From assembly GCA_903837355.1 (NCBI GenBank), contig CAILUI010000449.1, positions 1 to 64,000 of the forward strand: 64,000 nt of DNA. The letters run 5' to 3'. Position 1 is the first letter of the stretch; each line of letters starts with the position of its first letter. Positions 27,337-36,040 of the stretch are shown in pieces. The translations under genes were made by a program, and so were the position numbers. Under the pieces are notes generated by a model. It worked only from the letters and a program-made list of their open reading frames with translations, was not told where the DNA came from and did no database searches. The stretch is from an uncultured Victivallales bacterium (GTDB taxonomy: Bacteria; Verrucomicrobiota; Lentisphaeria; Oligosphaerales; JAFGRS01).

Positions 27337-28656
27337 ATGCGTACTTCCATGCTTCCTGCCTTGCGCGAGCGTCTGCTCCGGGGGATCGCGACCGCGGAGC
27401 GCCTGGGTGCCTCCGCGGCCCGTATCGCCTTTGGGCACGGCGAGAGTATCGACTGCGAGTTTGAGAGCGGCCGGCTGAAGCGGGCCGGCTCCGAGGAGAA
27501 CGCCGGGTATACGGTCACTGTGATCGTGAACGGTCGGCGCGGCGTGGCCAGCGGCAACCGCAGCGGCGATGTCGAGCTCATGGTCGAGCGCGCCATCGCC
27601 CTGGCCCGCGCCGGCAGCGTCGCCCATTTTGAGCGCTACCCGGCCCCCGCCGCTTTCACGGCTGTCCGCCAGCACTCGGCCTCGGTCCTGGCCCTGTCGC
27701 GCGAGCACCTGATCGAGGTCTGCGGCGGTATGGTGACGCGCCTCAAAGGCGTTGATTCCGGGCTCGATGTCAACGCCAGCGCCTCCCGCTCCGAGCACGA
27801 GGCCCTGGTGGTCAACAGCGCCGGGTTGTGCCATGAGAACCGCAGTACGAGCTGGTCCCTGGGCGCCGGAGTGCAGCGCACCGAGGGCACGGACATGCTG
27901 TTTGCCAACGCCGGTCGGGGCTGGTGTGAGGTCAACGGCTTCTTCGATCCCGAGTACATCACCGGCGAGATCGAGACCGACCTGCGCCGCGGGGCGCATC
28001 TCGCCGATGCCCCGGTGGGCGCCGTGCCGCTGTATCTGCCGCCGGAGATGGTGGCAACGCTGGCCTGGCAGATCTTCGGCGGGCTGAACGGCCGCAATGT
28101 GGCCAAGGGCACCTCGCCCCTGCGGGATCACCTGGGCGAGGCCTACTTCGCGCCGAACCTGACCGTGGTGGACCAGCCGCACCTCGATTACTCCCCGGGT
28201 GCCAGCGAACTCGACTCCGCCGGGATCCCCACCCAGCCGTGTACCCTCATCGATCGCGGCGTGATCCGCATGTTCCTCTATGACCTCGACACCGCCGGCC
28301 TGGCGAGTGCGGCGCCCACCGGCCACAGCGGCTGCAGCCCATACTCGCCGGAGATCCTGCCCGGCACCCGGCCCAGCGCCGAGCTGCTGGCCGGCATCGA
28401 GGATGGGCTCTACGTCAAGTCGCTGCTCGGCTTCGGCCAGAGCAACATCGCCAACGGCGACTTCTCCTGCAACGTCGCCCTGGGCTACCGGATCCGCCAC
28501 GGCGAACTGGTGGGGCGGGTCAAGAACACGATGATCGCCGGCAACCTGTTCGAGGTCTTCCGCCGCGATGTGGAGTTCAGCGCCGACCGCGAGCCGCTCA
28601 TGCGCGTGCCGCACGCCGTTGTCCACGGCATCGCGATCCACAGCTCGCAGGGGTGA
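27337..28656 (+). CDS. tldE: TldE/PmbA-family protease subunit
   Basis: A 439-residue TldE/PmbA-type partner that lacks the HExxxH motif, as expected of the non-catalytic subunit. The middle and C-terminal regions (YSPGASELDSAGIPTQP, NVALGYRIRHGELVGRVKNTMI) match the family. The ATG at 27337 has AAGGAGA 10 bp upstream. The pair with tldD is complete, so a working heterodimer is likely. The D-aminopeptidase gene lies 25 bp downstream with its own Shine-Dalgarno. Confidence 0.92.
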   Translation: MRTSMLPALRERLLRGIATAERLGASAARIAFGHGESIDCEFESGRLKRAGSEENAGYTVTVIVNGRRGVASGNRSGDVELMVERAIALARAGSVAHFERYPAPAAFTAVRQHSASVLALSREHLIEVCGGMVTRLKGVDSGLDVNASASRSEHEALVVNSAGLCHENRSTSWSLGAGVQRTEGTDMLFANAGRGWCEVNGFFDPEYITGEIETDLRRGAHLADAPVGAVPLYLPPEMVATLAWQIFGGLNGRNVAKGTSPLRDHLGEAYFAPNLTVVDQPHLDYSPGASELDSAGIPTQPCTLIDRGVIRMFLYDLDTAGLASAAPTGHSGCSPYSPEILPGTRPSAELLAGIEDGLYVKSLLGFGQSNIANGDFSCNVALGYRIRHGELVGRVKNTMIAGNLFEVFRRDVEFSADREPLMRVPHAVVHGIAIHSSQG

Positions 28657-28681
28657 GGCGGTTCGGCAAGGAGAGCAGCGC

Positions 28682-29455
28682 GTGCGCATCTGCATCTTCG
28701 TCGATATGGAAGGCATCAGCGGCGTCAGCGGCAGCGACTTCGTCAGGACCGACGGCCGCCTCTACGGCAGCGCCCGGAAGTACTACACGCAGGAGCTGAA
28801 CGTCTGCGCGCAGGCCTGCTTCAAGGCCGGCGCTGACGCCGTGCTGGCCCGCGATGGCCACGGCAGCGGCAACCACATGCTCTGGGACGAGCTCGACGCG
28901 CGGGTGGAGCTGATTCAGGGCGCGACCGGCCCGGTCCGTCTGCCTGAAATCAGCGAGTGCGACGCCCTGATCCTGCTCGGCTACCACGCCATGGCCGGCA
29001 CCGCCGGCGCCCTGCTCGAGCACACCTACTCCAGCGCCTCGATCCAGAACATGTGGCTCAACGGCCGGCCCGTCGGCGAGGTCGGCATCGATGCCGCCGT
29101 CGCCGGCGACTACGGCGTGCCGACCATCCTGGTCACCGGCGATGACTACGTCTGCCGCGAGGCGCAGGACTGGATCCCCGGCGTGGTGACCTGCGAGGTC
29201 AAGAAGGGCCTCGGCTGTCAGGCCGCCCGTCTGCTGTCGCGCCCGGAGGCGCACCGTCGCCTGGAAGCGGCCACGATCGACGCCATTCAGCGCCGTGGCC
29301 AGATTCCGCCCCTCCGCGTGCCCCATCCCGTCACCCTCCGTACCGAAGTGATGGAGCGCTGCGCCATCCCCGTCGGCCACCTCGGCGTACGCATCCTCGA
29401 CGGTCGGACCTACGAGAAGACCGCCGCCACCGTCGAAGAGGCCTTCTTCGTCTGA
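28682..29455 (+). CDS. dppA: M55-family D-aminopeptidase (DppA-like)
   Basis: A 257-residue zinc peptidase close to Bacillus DppA (M55). The metal ligands line up as Asp8 and Glu10 (VDMEG), His60 (ARDGHG), His102 (GYHAMAGT) and Glu133 (GEVGIDA), with His114 near the active site. DppA releases N-terminal D-amino acids such as D-Ala from peptides, for example cell-wall fragments. The GTG start follows AAGGAGA. Placement directly after tldD-tldE suggests a shared peptide-turnover pathway. Confidence 0.9.
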   Translation: MRICIFVDMEGISGVSGSDFVRTDGRLYGSARKYYTQELNVCAQACFKAGADAVLARDGHGSGNHMLWDELDARVELIQGATGPVRLPEISECDALILLGYHAMAGTAGALLEHTYSSASIQNMWLNGRPVGEVGIDAAVAGDYGVPTILVTGDDYVCREAQDWIPGVVTCEVKKGLGCQAARLLSRPEAHRRLEAATIDAIQRRGQIPPLRVPHPVTLRTEVMERCAIPVGHLGVRILDGRTYEKTAATVEEAFFV

Positions 29456-29476
29456 TCCCGCCAGAGACGCCGCGTC

Positions 29477-31999
29477 ATGCACTCCGCGTCCAGCACAAGG
29501 AGGGAGATCAGCGGCCGGCACCTGCGGGACGCGGGGTGGGATGTTACCGACCGTACACAGGTCATTGAGGAGTTCGCCATTTTGTCCTTCCCCCTCGCTG
29601 CCGGGCAGGAGACGGCCCCCGAAATGCACGAGCAGCCCGCCGCCTATGGCCCACAGGGGTTCAGTGATTACGTCCTGCTCGGCAGGAACGGCAAGCCCCT
29701 CGCAGCCGTCGAGGCCAAGCGGTCGTCCAAGGATGCCGAGCTCGGGCGGGAGCAGGCCAAGCAGTACTGCCACCATATCCAGAGCCGGTGCGGCTGTGAC
29801 CTTCCCTTCTGCTTCTACACCAACGGCCATGACATCCATTTCTGGAATCTCGGTGAAGCGCCGCCGCAGAAGGTCCACGGCTTCCCCACCCGGCAGGACC
29901 TGGAGAGGCTTCTCTACATCCGGACCCACAAGAAGCCCCTTACGGAGGAGCTGATCAACACCGCCATCGCGGGGCGCGACTACCAGCTTCAGGCGATTCG
30001 CTCGGTGCTGGAAGGCATCGAGCGACGGTGGCGACTCTTCCTCCTGGTCATGGCTACCGGCACGGGCAAGACCCGAACCTGCATCGCGCTGATCGATGCC
30101 CTGATGCGGGCTGGCTGGGTGCAGCGCGTCTTGTTCCTGGTCGACCGCATCGCCCTGCGACAGCAGGCTCTCGATGCCTTCAAAGAGCACATCCCCGATG
30201 AACCCCGCTGGCCGGAGCTGGGGGAGAAGAGCATCACCACCGACCGCCGCGTCTACGTCGCCACCTACCCGACCATGCTCAACCTCGTCCGCGCCACCGA
30301 GGACTCCCTGTCTCCCCACTTCTTCGACCTTGTCGTGATCGACGAGAGCCATCGCTCCATCTACAACACCTATGGTGAAGTCCTAGACTACTTCAGCGCC
30401 ATCAAGATCGGCCTCACTGCCACACCGCGGGACGTCATCGATCACAACACCTTCGCCCTCTTCGACTGCGAAGATGGCCTCCCCACCTTCGCCTTCTCCT
30501 ACGACGAGGCGATCACCCACGTTCCCCCCTACCTCTGCGACTTCCGCGCCCTCAAGATCAGGACCAAGTTCCAGGATCAGGGCATCAGCAAACGGACCAT
30601 CGGCCTGGCCGACCAGAAGACGCTCATCCTGCAGGGGAAGGACGTTGACGAGATCGACTTCGCGGGCAGCGAGCTTGAGCGGACGGTCATCAACCACGCC
30701 ACGAATGCCATGATCGTGAAGGAGTTCATGGAGGAGTCCATCAAGGACCCCGACGGTGTTCTCCCCGGCAAGACCATCTTCTTCTGCATCTCCATTGCTC
30801 ACGCCCGGCGCATTGAGCGGATTTTCGACGCCCTGTACCCGGAGTACAACGGCGAACTCGCCAAGGTCCTGGTCTGCGACGATCCTCGCGTGTACGGCAA
30901 GGGCGGCCTTCTCGACCAGTTCGCGCGCAGCAACCTGCCCCGCATCGCCATCAGCGTGGACATGCTCGACACCGGCATCGACATCCGCGAGATCGTCAAC
31001 CTCGTCCTCGCCAAGCCTGTCTTCTCTTACACCAAATTCTGGCAGATGATCGGCCGCGGCACCCGCCTGCTGGAGGAGGGGAAGATCAGGCCGTGGTGTC
31101 CGGCAAAGGACGTTTTCCAGGTCATCGACTGCTGGGACAACTTCGACTACTTCAAGCTCACGCCCAGGGGCAGGGAAGCCAAGCCTCAGATCCCGCTCCC
31201 GGTCCGTTTCGTGGGCGTGCGCATCGACAAGATCGAGGCCGCCCAGGCCCTCGGGCAGACGAGCATCGCCGCCAAAGAGATCACCGCCCTCCGGGCCCAG
31301 ATCGCCGCGCTGCCTGCCCGGTCCGTCACCATCATGGAGGCGCGTGCCGATCTGGCTCGCTGCGAGGGGGAGGCGTTCTGGCAGCCGCTCTCTGGCGACG
31401 GCATCGCCTTTCTCCGCCAGGCGATCCGACCGCTCTTCCGGGTCGTCTCGCAGACCGACTTCAAGGCCATGCGGTTCGAGAAGGATGTCCTCGAGACCTC
31501 ACTGGCTCACCTCACCGGAGACAAAGACAAGTTCGCGGTCCTTACCGAGAATCTCACGGCCCAGATCAGCGAACTGCCGCTCTCCGTGAACGTCGTCGCG
31601 CAGGAGGCCGGCCTGATCCAGAAGGCCCAGACGAGCCACTACTGGGCGACCATTACCGACCAGGGCTTCGACCATCTGGCGGAGAGGCTCGCACCCCTCA
31701 TGCACTACCGCGACGGTCGGGATGCCGGCTCTGGACCGGCCAAGTTCAACTTCGCCGACGTCCTCGCGTCCAAGGAGACCGTCGAGTTCGGGCCCGAGCA
31801 CGAGTCCCTCAGCATCTCGCGCTACCGGGAGCTGCTGGAGGAGAAGGTGAACGAGCTGACGGACGGCAACACGATCCTTCGCAAGATCCGTGACGGCGAG
31901 ACTGTTACCGAGGACGAGGCCGAAGCCCTGGCGGTCCAACTCAACCGTGAACACCCGCACATCACGCTTCAGCTCCTGCGACGCATCTACCACCACTAG
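29477..31999 (+). CDS. hsdR: type I restriction enzyme R subunit, cut short by amber codon
   Basis: An 840-residue HsdR-type helicase-nuclease. The PD-ExK nuclease residues are Asp64, Glu79 and Lys81 (VEAKR). Helicase motifs are Walker A ATGTGKT (residues 193-199), DESH (289-292), TATP and QMIGRGTR. The end LLRRIYHH is followed by TAG (31997-31999), yet the same frame continues for 98 more family-like residues (32000-32296). Without that tail the protein lacks part of the C-terminal domain that contacts HsdM/HsdS. No clear Shine-Dalgarno precedes the ATG. Confidence 0.88.
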   Translation: MHSASSTRREISGRHLRDAGWDVTDRTQVIEEFAILSFPLAAGQETAPEMHEQPAAYGPQGFSDYVLLGRNGKPLAAVEAKRSSKDAELGREQAKQYCHHIQSRCGCDLPFCFYTNGHDIHFWNLGEAPPQKVHGFPTRQDLERLLYIRTHKKPLTEELINTAIAGRDYQLQAIRSVLEGIERRWRLFLLVMATGTGKTRTCIALIDALMRAGWVQRVLFLVDRIALRQQALDAFKEHIPDEPRWPELGEKSITTDRRVYVATYPTMLNLVRATEDSLSPHFFDLVVIDESHRSIYNTYGEVLDYFSAIKIGLTATPRDVIDHNTFALFDCEDGLPTFAFSYDEAITHVPPYLCDFRALKIRTKFQDQGISKRTIGLADQKTLILQGKDVDEIDFAGSELERTVINHATNAMIVKEFMEESIKDPDGVLPGKTIFFCISIAHARRIERIFDALYPEYNGELAKVLVCDDPRVYGKGGLLDQFARSNLPRIAISVDMLDTGIDIREIVNLVLAKPVFSYTKFWQMIGRGTRLLEEGKIRPWCPAKDVFQVIDCWDNFDYFKLTPRGREAKPQIPLPVRFVGVRIDKIEAAQALGQTSIAAKEITALRAQIAALPARSVTIMEARADLARCEGEAFWQPLSGDGIAFLRQAIRPLFRVVSQTDFKAMRFEKDVLETSLAHLTGDKDKFAVLTENLTAQISELPLSVNVVAQEAGLIQKAQTSHYWATITDQGFDHLAERLAPLMHYRDGRDAGSGPAKFNFADVLASKETVEFGPEHESLSISRYRELLEEKVNELTDGNTILRKIRDGETVTEDEAEALAVQLNREHPHITLQLLRRIYHH

Positions 32000-32296
32000 C
32001 GGGCGTCCTTCCTCCGCTTCATCCGGCACATCCTAGGCATCGAGGTTCTGGTGAGCTTCCCGGACACGGTTTCCCGGTCGATCGACCAGTTCATCGCCGA
32101 GCACCCCACGCTCAGCAGCCACCAGCTTCAGTTCCTAGGCCTCCTCCGCGACTTCCTGATCGAGCGCGGCGGGATCGAGAAGCGCGACCTGATCCAGGCC
32201 CCCTTCACCGTTCTCCATCCCAGCGGCATCCGCGGTATCTTTTCCCCTGCCGAGATCAGCGAAATCCTCGCCCTGACCGAAAGGATCGTCGCCTGA
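32000..32296 (+). pseudogene. C-terminal HsdR remainder beyond the amber stop
   Basis: Same frame as hsdR, with no further stop until 32296. It begins RASFLRFIRHILGIEVL and contains IEKRDLIQAPF and GIFSPAEISEIL, the standard end of EcoEI-type R subunits. A GTG at 32051 could start a small separate product, but homologous sequence begins before it. Restoring a sense codon at 31997 (probably CAG to TAG) would give a normal-length R subunit of about 939 residues. hsdM starts one base after this stop. Confidence 0.8.
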
Positions 32297-32297
32297 C

Positions 32298-33872
32298 ATG
32301 CTCCAGCTCAACGCCAGACTCCAGGCTCTGATTCGCGCGCTCTGGGACCGCTTCTGGTCCGGCGGCATCTCCAACCCCCTCTCCGCCATCGAGCAGATCA
32401 CCTACCTGCTGTTCATGAAGCAGATCGACGAGCTCGATCTCAAGCGCCAGGCCGACGCCGAGTTTACCGGGGACACCTACGTCTCCCGCTTCTCCGGCAC
32501 CACCACGCTGCCGAGTAGCGACACCGTGGTGGACAAGGCCACCCTGCGCTGGAGCCACTTCAGGCAGATGAATGCCGACGCGATGCTCACCCACGTGCAG
32601 CAGAAGGTCTTCCCCTTCATCAAGGGCCTCAATGGCGAGGGCAGTGCCTTTGCCAGGCACATGGCCAACGCGGTGTTCATCATCCCCAGCCCCAATCTCC
32701 TGCAGGGCGCCATCCAGATCATCGAGAGCATCTTCATCGAGATCGAGCGCGACGCCAAAGAGGATGGGCACCTGTTCCAGGACATCCAGGGCGATGTCTA
32801 CGAGATGCTGCTCAGCGAAATCAGCAGCGCCGGCAAGAACGGCCAGTTCCGCACCCCGCGCCACATCATCAAGCTCATCAGCGAGCTGGTGAACCCGCAA
32901 CTCGGGCACCGCATCTGCGACCCCGCCTGCGGCACCGCCGGCTTCCTCCTCGACGCCTACCAGTACACCGTCACCCAGCTCGCCATCAGCAAAGCCAAGG
33001 ACGGCCGGACCTTCCCGCCCGACGACGATGGCTTTATCCGCACCAGCGCCAGCGGCGCCCTGACCCAGGACACCAAGGACATCCTCGAGCAGAGCCTCCA
33101 CGGCTACGACTTCGACAGCACCATGGTCCGGCTCGCCCTCATGAACCTGATGATGCACGGGATCGACAACCCACGCATCGACTACAAGGATACCCTCAGC
33201 AAGAGCTTCGCCGAGGCGGGCGAGTACGACATCGTCATGGCCAACCCGCCCTTTACCGGCAGTATCGACAAGGGCGACATCAACGAGGACCTCCACCTCA
33301 GCACCACCAAGACCGAGCTGCTCTTCACCGAGCGCATCTTCACCCTGCTCAAGACCGGTGGCACCGCCGGCGTCATCGTCCCGCAAGGCGTCCTCTTCGG
33401 CTCCGCCAGGGCTTTTGTCGAAGCACGGACCCTGCTGGTTGAGAAGGCTGAACTGAAAGCCGTCATCTCCCTGCCCAGCGGCGTCTTCAAACCCTACGCC
33501 GGCGTGGCCACCGCCATCCTCATCTTCACCCGCGGCGGCAGGACCGACCACACCTGGTTCTACCAGCTCACGAACGACGGCCTCTCGCTGGACGACAAGC
33601 GCCAGCGCATCGCCGGCAGCCAGCTCCCGGATGTGGTGGCCCAATGGAACGCCCGCGACCCGCAGCAGCCCGGCGACCGCAAGGCCAACCACTTCTTCGT
33701 CCCCGTGCAGGAGATCCGCGACCGCCAGTACGACCTCTCCTTCAACCGCTATGCCCAGGTCGAACACGACGAGACGGAGTACGAAGACCCCAAGGTCATC
33801 CTCGGCAAACTCAAGGCGCTGGAGGACAGGATCCAGCAGGGCATCGCCGAGTTGGAGGACATCCTGAGATGA
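32298..33872 (+). CDS. hsdM: type I N6-adenine DNA methyltransferase M subunit
   Basis: A 524-residue HsdM. The N-terminal helical domain has the EQITYLLFMKQIDE signature. The SAM motif I is DPACGTAGF (208-216) and the catalytic motif IV is NPPF (316-319). The C-terminal region ends in a coiled segment (LKALEDRIQQGIAELEDIL). All key motifs are intact. It needs an HsdS subunit for target recognition, but only a stub of one is present in this window. It starts one base after the HsdR frame ends and overlaps the next gene as ATGA. Confidence 0.93.
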   Translation: MLQLNARLQALIRALWDRFWSGGISNPLSAIEQITYLLFMKQIDELDLKRQADAEFTGDTYVSRFSGTTTLPSSDTVVDKATLRWSHFRQMNADAMLTHVQQKVFPFIKGLNGEGSAFARHMANAVFIIPSPNLLQGAIQIIESIFIEIERDAKEDGHLFQDIQGDVYEMLLSEISSAGKNGQFRTPRHIIKLISELVNPQLGHRICDPACGTAGFLLDAYQYTVTQLAISKAKDGRTFPPDDDGFIRTSASGALTQDTKDILEQSLHGYDFDSTMVRLALMNLMMHGIDNPRIDYKDTLSKSFAEAGEYDIVMANPPFTGSIDKGDINEDLHLSTTKTELLFTERIFTLLKTGGTAGVIVPQGVLFGSARAFVEARTLLVEKAELKAVISLPSGVFKPYAGVATAILIFTRGGRTDHTWFYQLTNDGLSLDDKRQRIAGSQLPDVVAQWNARDPQQPGDRKANHFFVPVQEIRDRQYDLSFNRYAQVEHDETEYEDPKVILGKLKALEDRIQQGIAELEDILR

Positions 33873-34957
33873 CAAGCAGCGACATCATTCCCAACATCGA
33901 CGCGCTGCATCGTGAGTTGGCGGACCTCATCGCCTCAAGCAGGCAGCGCGTGGCCGGAGCGGTCAACGCCGAGTTGACCATGCTGTACTGGACTGTGGGG
34001 CAGCGCCTTCATCGCGAGATCCTCGGCGGTGAACGTGCCCCCTATGGCGCCGGACTCATCGACCAGATCGGGGACCGGCTCTCCGCCGAATTCGGTCGGG
34101 GATTCGAGGCCAAGAACCTCCGTCGGATGGCTCGCTTTGCAGAGCTGTTCCCCGAGCCGGAGATTGTCGCATCACTGATGCGCAAATTGTCATGGACCCA
34201 CTTTCTGCAGATTCTGCCTCTGAGGGATCCAGACCAGCGCCTCTATTATGCGCGCATTGCCGGCGAGGAACGCTGGAGCGTGCGGGAGCTGCGCCGTCGC
34301 GTCGAGGCCAAGACCTGGGAGCGCACGGCTCTCGCGAGCCTGCACCAGGCGCAAGTCCCCGAGGAAGCCCTCGCTGCCGCCTCCGAGGGGAAGCCCGTCT
34401 CCGCCTGCCTGGTGTTCAAGGACCCCTACTTCCTGGAGTTCCTCGGACTGCCGCCTGGCTACAACGAGCGCGATTTGGAGACCGCCATTCTGCGGGATCT
34501 GGAACGCTTCATCCTGGAGCTGGGGCGGGGCTTTGCCTTCGTCGAACGGCAGAAGCGCATCATCCTCGACGGCGAAGACTTCTACCTGGACCTACTCTTC
34601 TTCCATCGGCGGTTGCGCCGGCTGGTCGCAGTGGAACTCAAACTTGGCCGTTTCAAGGCGGCGCACAAGGGCCAGATGGAGCTGTACCTGCGCTGGCTGG
34701 ACCGCTACGAACGCCAGCCCGGCGAGGAAGCGCCCATCGGCCTCATCCTCTGCGCCGAGGCTGCCCGCGAACAGGTCGAGCTGCTCGAGATGCACCAGGA
34801 CGGCATCATGGTCGCCGAGTACTGGACCGAGCTCCCGCCCAAACGCGAACTCGCAGCCCGCCTCCACCAAGCCCTTGTCGAGGCCCGCGAACGCCTCGCC
34901 AGACAGCGCCTCTTGGCCCCGGACGCCTCAGCCCTGCCGGAACCGGACGATGAATGA
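33869..34957 (+). CDS. YhcG/DUF1016-family PD-ExK nuclease
   Basis: A 362-residue protein with the DUF1016 N-terminal domain (LYWTVGQRLHREIL, and FLQILPL). The C-terminal PD-ExK core has Asp241 (FYLDLLFFH) and Glu256-x-Lys258 (VELKLG). YhcG-type proteins are often encoded inside type I RM loci and have been proposed as accessory nucleases. Their exact role is unsettled. The ATG overlaps the hsdM stop by 4 bp. It appears intact, unlike its R and S neighbours. An in-frame alternative further upstream lies inside hsdM and is unlikely. Confidence 0.87.
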   Translation: MTSSDIIPNIDALHRELADLIASSRQRVAGAVNAELTMLYWTVGQRLHREILGGERAPYGAGLIDQIGDRLSAEFGRGFEAKNLRRMARFAELFPEPEIVASLMRKLSWTHFLQILPLRDPDQRLYYARIAGEERWSVRELRRRVEAKTWERTALASLHQAQVPEEALAAASEGKPVSACLVFKDPYFLEFLGLPPGYNERDLETAILRDLERFILELGRGFAFVERQKRIILDGEDFYLDLLFFHRRLRRLVAVELKLGRFKAAHKGQMELYLRWLDRYERQPGEEAPIGLILCAEAAREQVELLEMHQDGIMVAEYWTELPPKRELAARLHQALVEARERLARQRLLAPDASALPEPDDE

Positions 34958-35287
34958 ACGACACGTGAGCCCAGAACCAGCAAGCAACGGAATAAGCCAC
35001 GCACCGCGTGGCCAATCGGACAGGCGGGTGATTCGCTGCCCGGCGCGTAGCGAAACGGCCCGGGGATCGGGCGATCCCTCCACGTTTTCCTCAATCCGCC
35101 ACATCGGATGTGGCGAATCCACCGGCGACCGAAACCGCCGGACACCGTCTGGCGATTTCGCGTTGGCAACACGTTGCGCGGCGCGTAGGCAATCCTGGTC
35201 AGACTCGCGCCTCCACCTCCCCACCGAGAACGAACTCGCTGCCGAACTCAGACGCGAGATCCTCGCCATCGAGGAAGGGAGGAGGGG
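34958..35287. other. gap with six consecutive short hairpins
   Basis: No convincing gene. Perfect inverted repeats follow one another at 34996-35012 (7-bp arms), 35032-35054 (6), 35063-35078 (7), 35097-35115 (8), 35122-35141 (6) and 35166-35177 (5). The last 80 bp before 35288 read as LPTENELAAELRREIL in one frame. That peptide looks protein-like and may be the tail of a lost gene overlapping the hsdS stub. The density of hairpins suggests a structured RNA or a small non-autonomous repeat element. Confidence 0.6.
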
Positions 35288-36040
35288 ATGAGGCTGGTTC
35301 CCCTTTCACATGCTGCCGAAGTCTCGATGGGATCGGCCCCGCCTGGCAGCAGCTATAACGAGACCGGCGACGGAGTGCCGATGATCGCTGGGGCCGGAGA
35401 CTTCGCCTCCGACCATCCGTCGCCCAAGAAGTGGACAACCCAGCCCACCCGCTTGGCCCAGGCCGGTGACCTCATCATATGCGTGAGGGCCACGATTGGT
35501 GACCTGAACTACATCCGCGACTTCGACGAGTTCATGCGTTACTACCTTGTCATCCACACCGGCAACCACCGCATCCGGCGGGACGAGGTGTACGACGAGT
35601 TCAAAGGTTACTCCCGCAAGCACGCCGTCGAGAAGCTACTGGCCTCACTCAAGGAGTTCGTCGGGTACTTCTGCAGCATCGCGCTCGGCAAGGAGAAGGG
35701 TGCGGCCGTGGCCGCAGCCCTGCAGGACATCCGCGAGCTGCGTGCGGATGTCTGTTACCCGCTGCTCATGGAAGTCTACCAAGACTACGGCCACCAGCGC
35801 CTCACCAGGGAGGAGTTTATAGAGGTCCTCCGCATGGTCGAGAGCTATGTCTTCCGCCGGGCCATCTGCGATATCCCCACCAACTCCTTGCGCCAGACCT
35901 TCGCTACGTTCTCCCGGCGTCTGAAGAAGGACCGCTATGTTGAGAGTGTGAAGGCAGCCTTCCAGCTCATGCCCTCCATACCGTCGCTTCCCTGGCGAGG
36001 AGGAGTCCATTCGGCAGATCAAAGTGAGGAACCTCTATAG
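35288..36040 (+). pseudogene. HsdS N-terminal stub fused to GmrSD-like middle region
   Basis: Residues 1-74 are the start of a type I specificity subunit (VPLSHAAEVSMGSAPPGSS, GDLIICVRATIGDLN). From about 35510 the frame continues without a break as the middle of a DUF262/DUF1524 GmrSD-like enzyme (YIRDFDEFMRYYLVIHTG onward). The whole DUF262 domain and the rest of HsdS are absent, as expected of an in-frame deletion fusion. At 35978 one extra base shifts the frame. The GmrSD reading then continues in frame 3 as YRRFPGEEESIRQIKV and on into the next entry, while this frame ends after 23 spurious codons. Confidence 0.8.

Noticed and set aside
32051..32296. Separate small gene starting at GTG
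   Set aside because: It is in the same frame as hsdR and its homology begins before the GTG. It is the interrupted C-terminus of HsdR.
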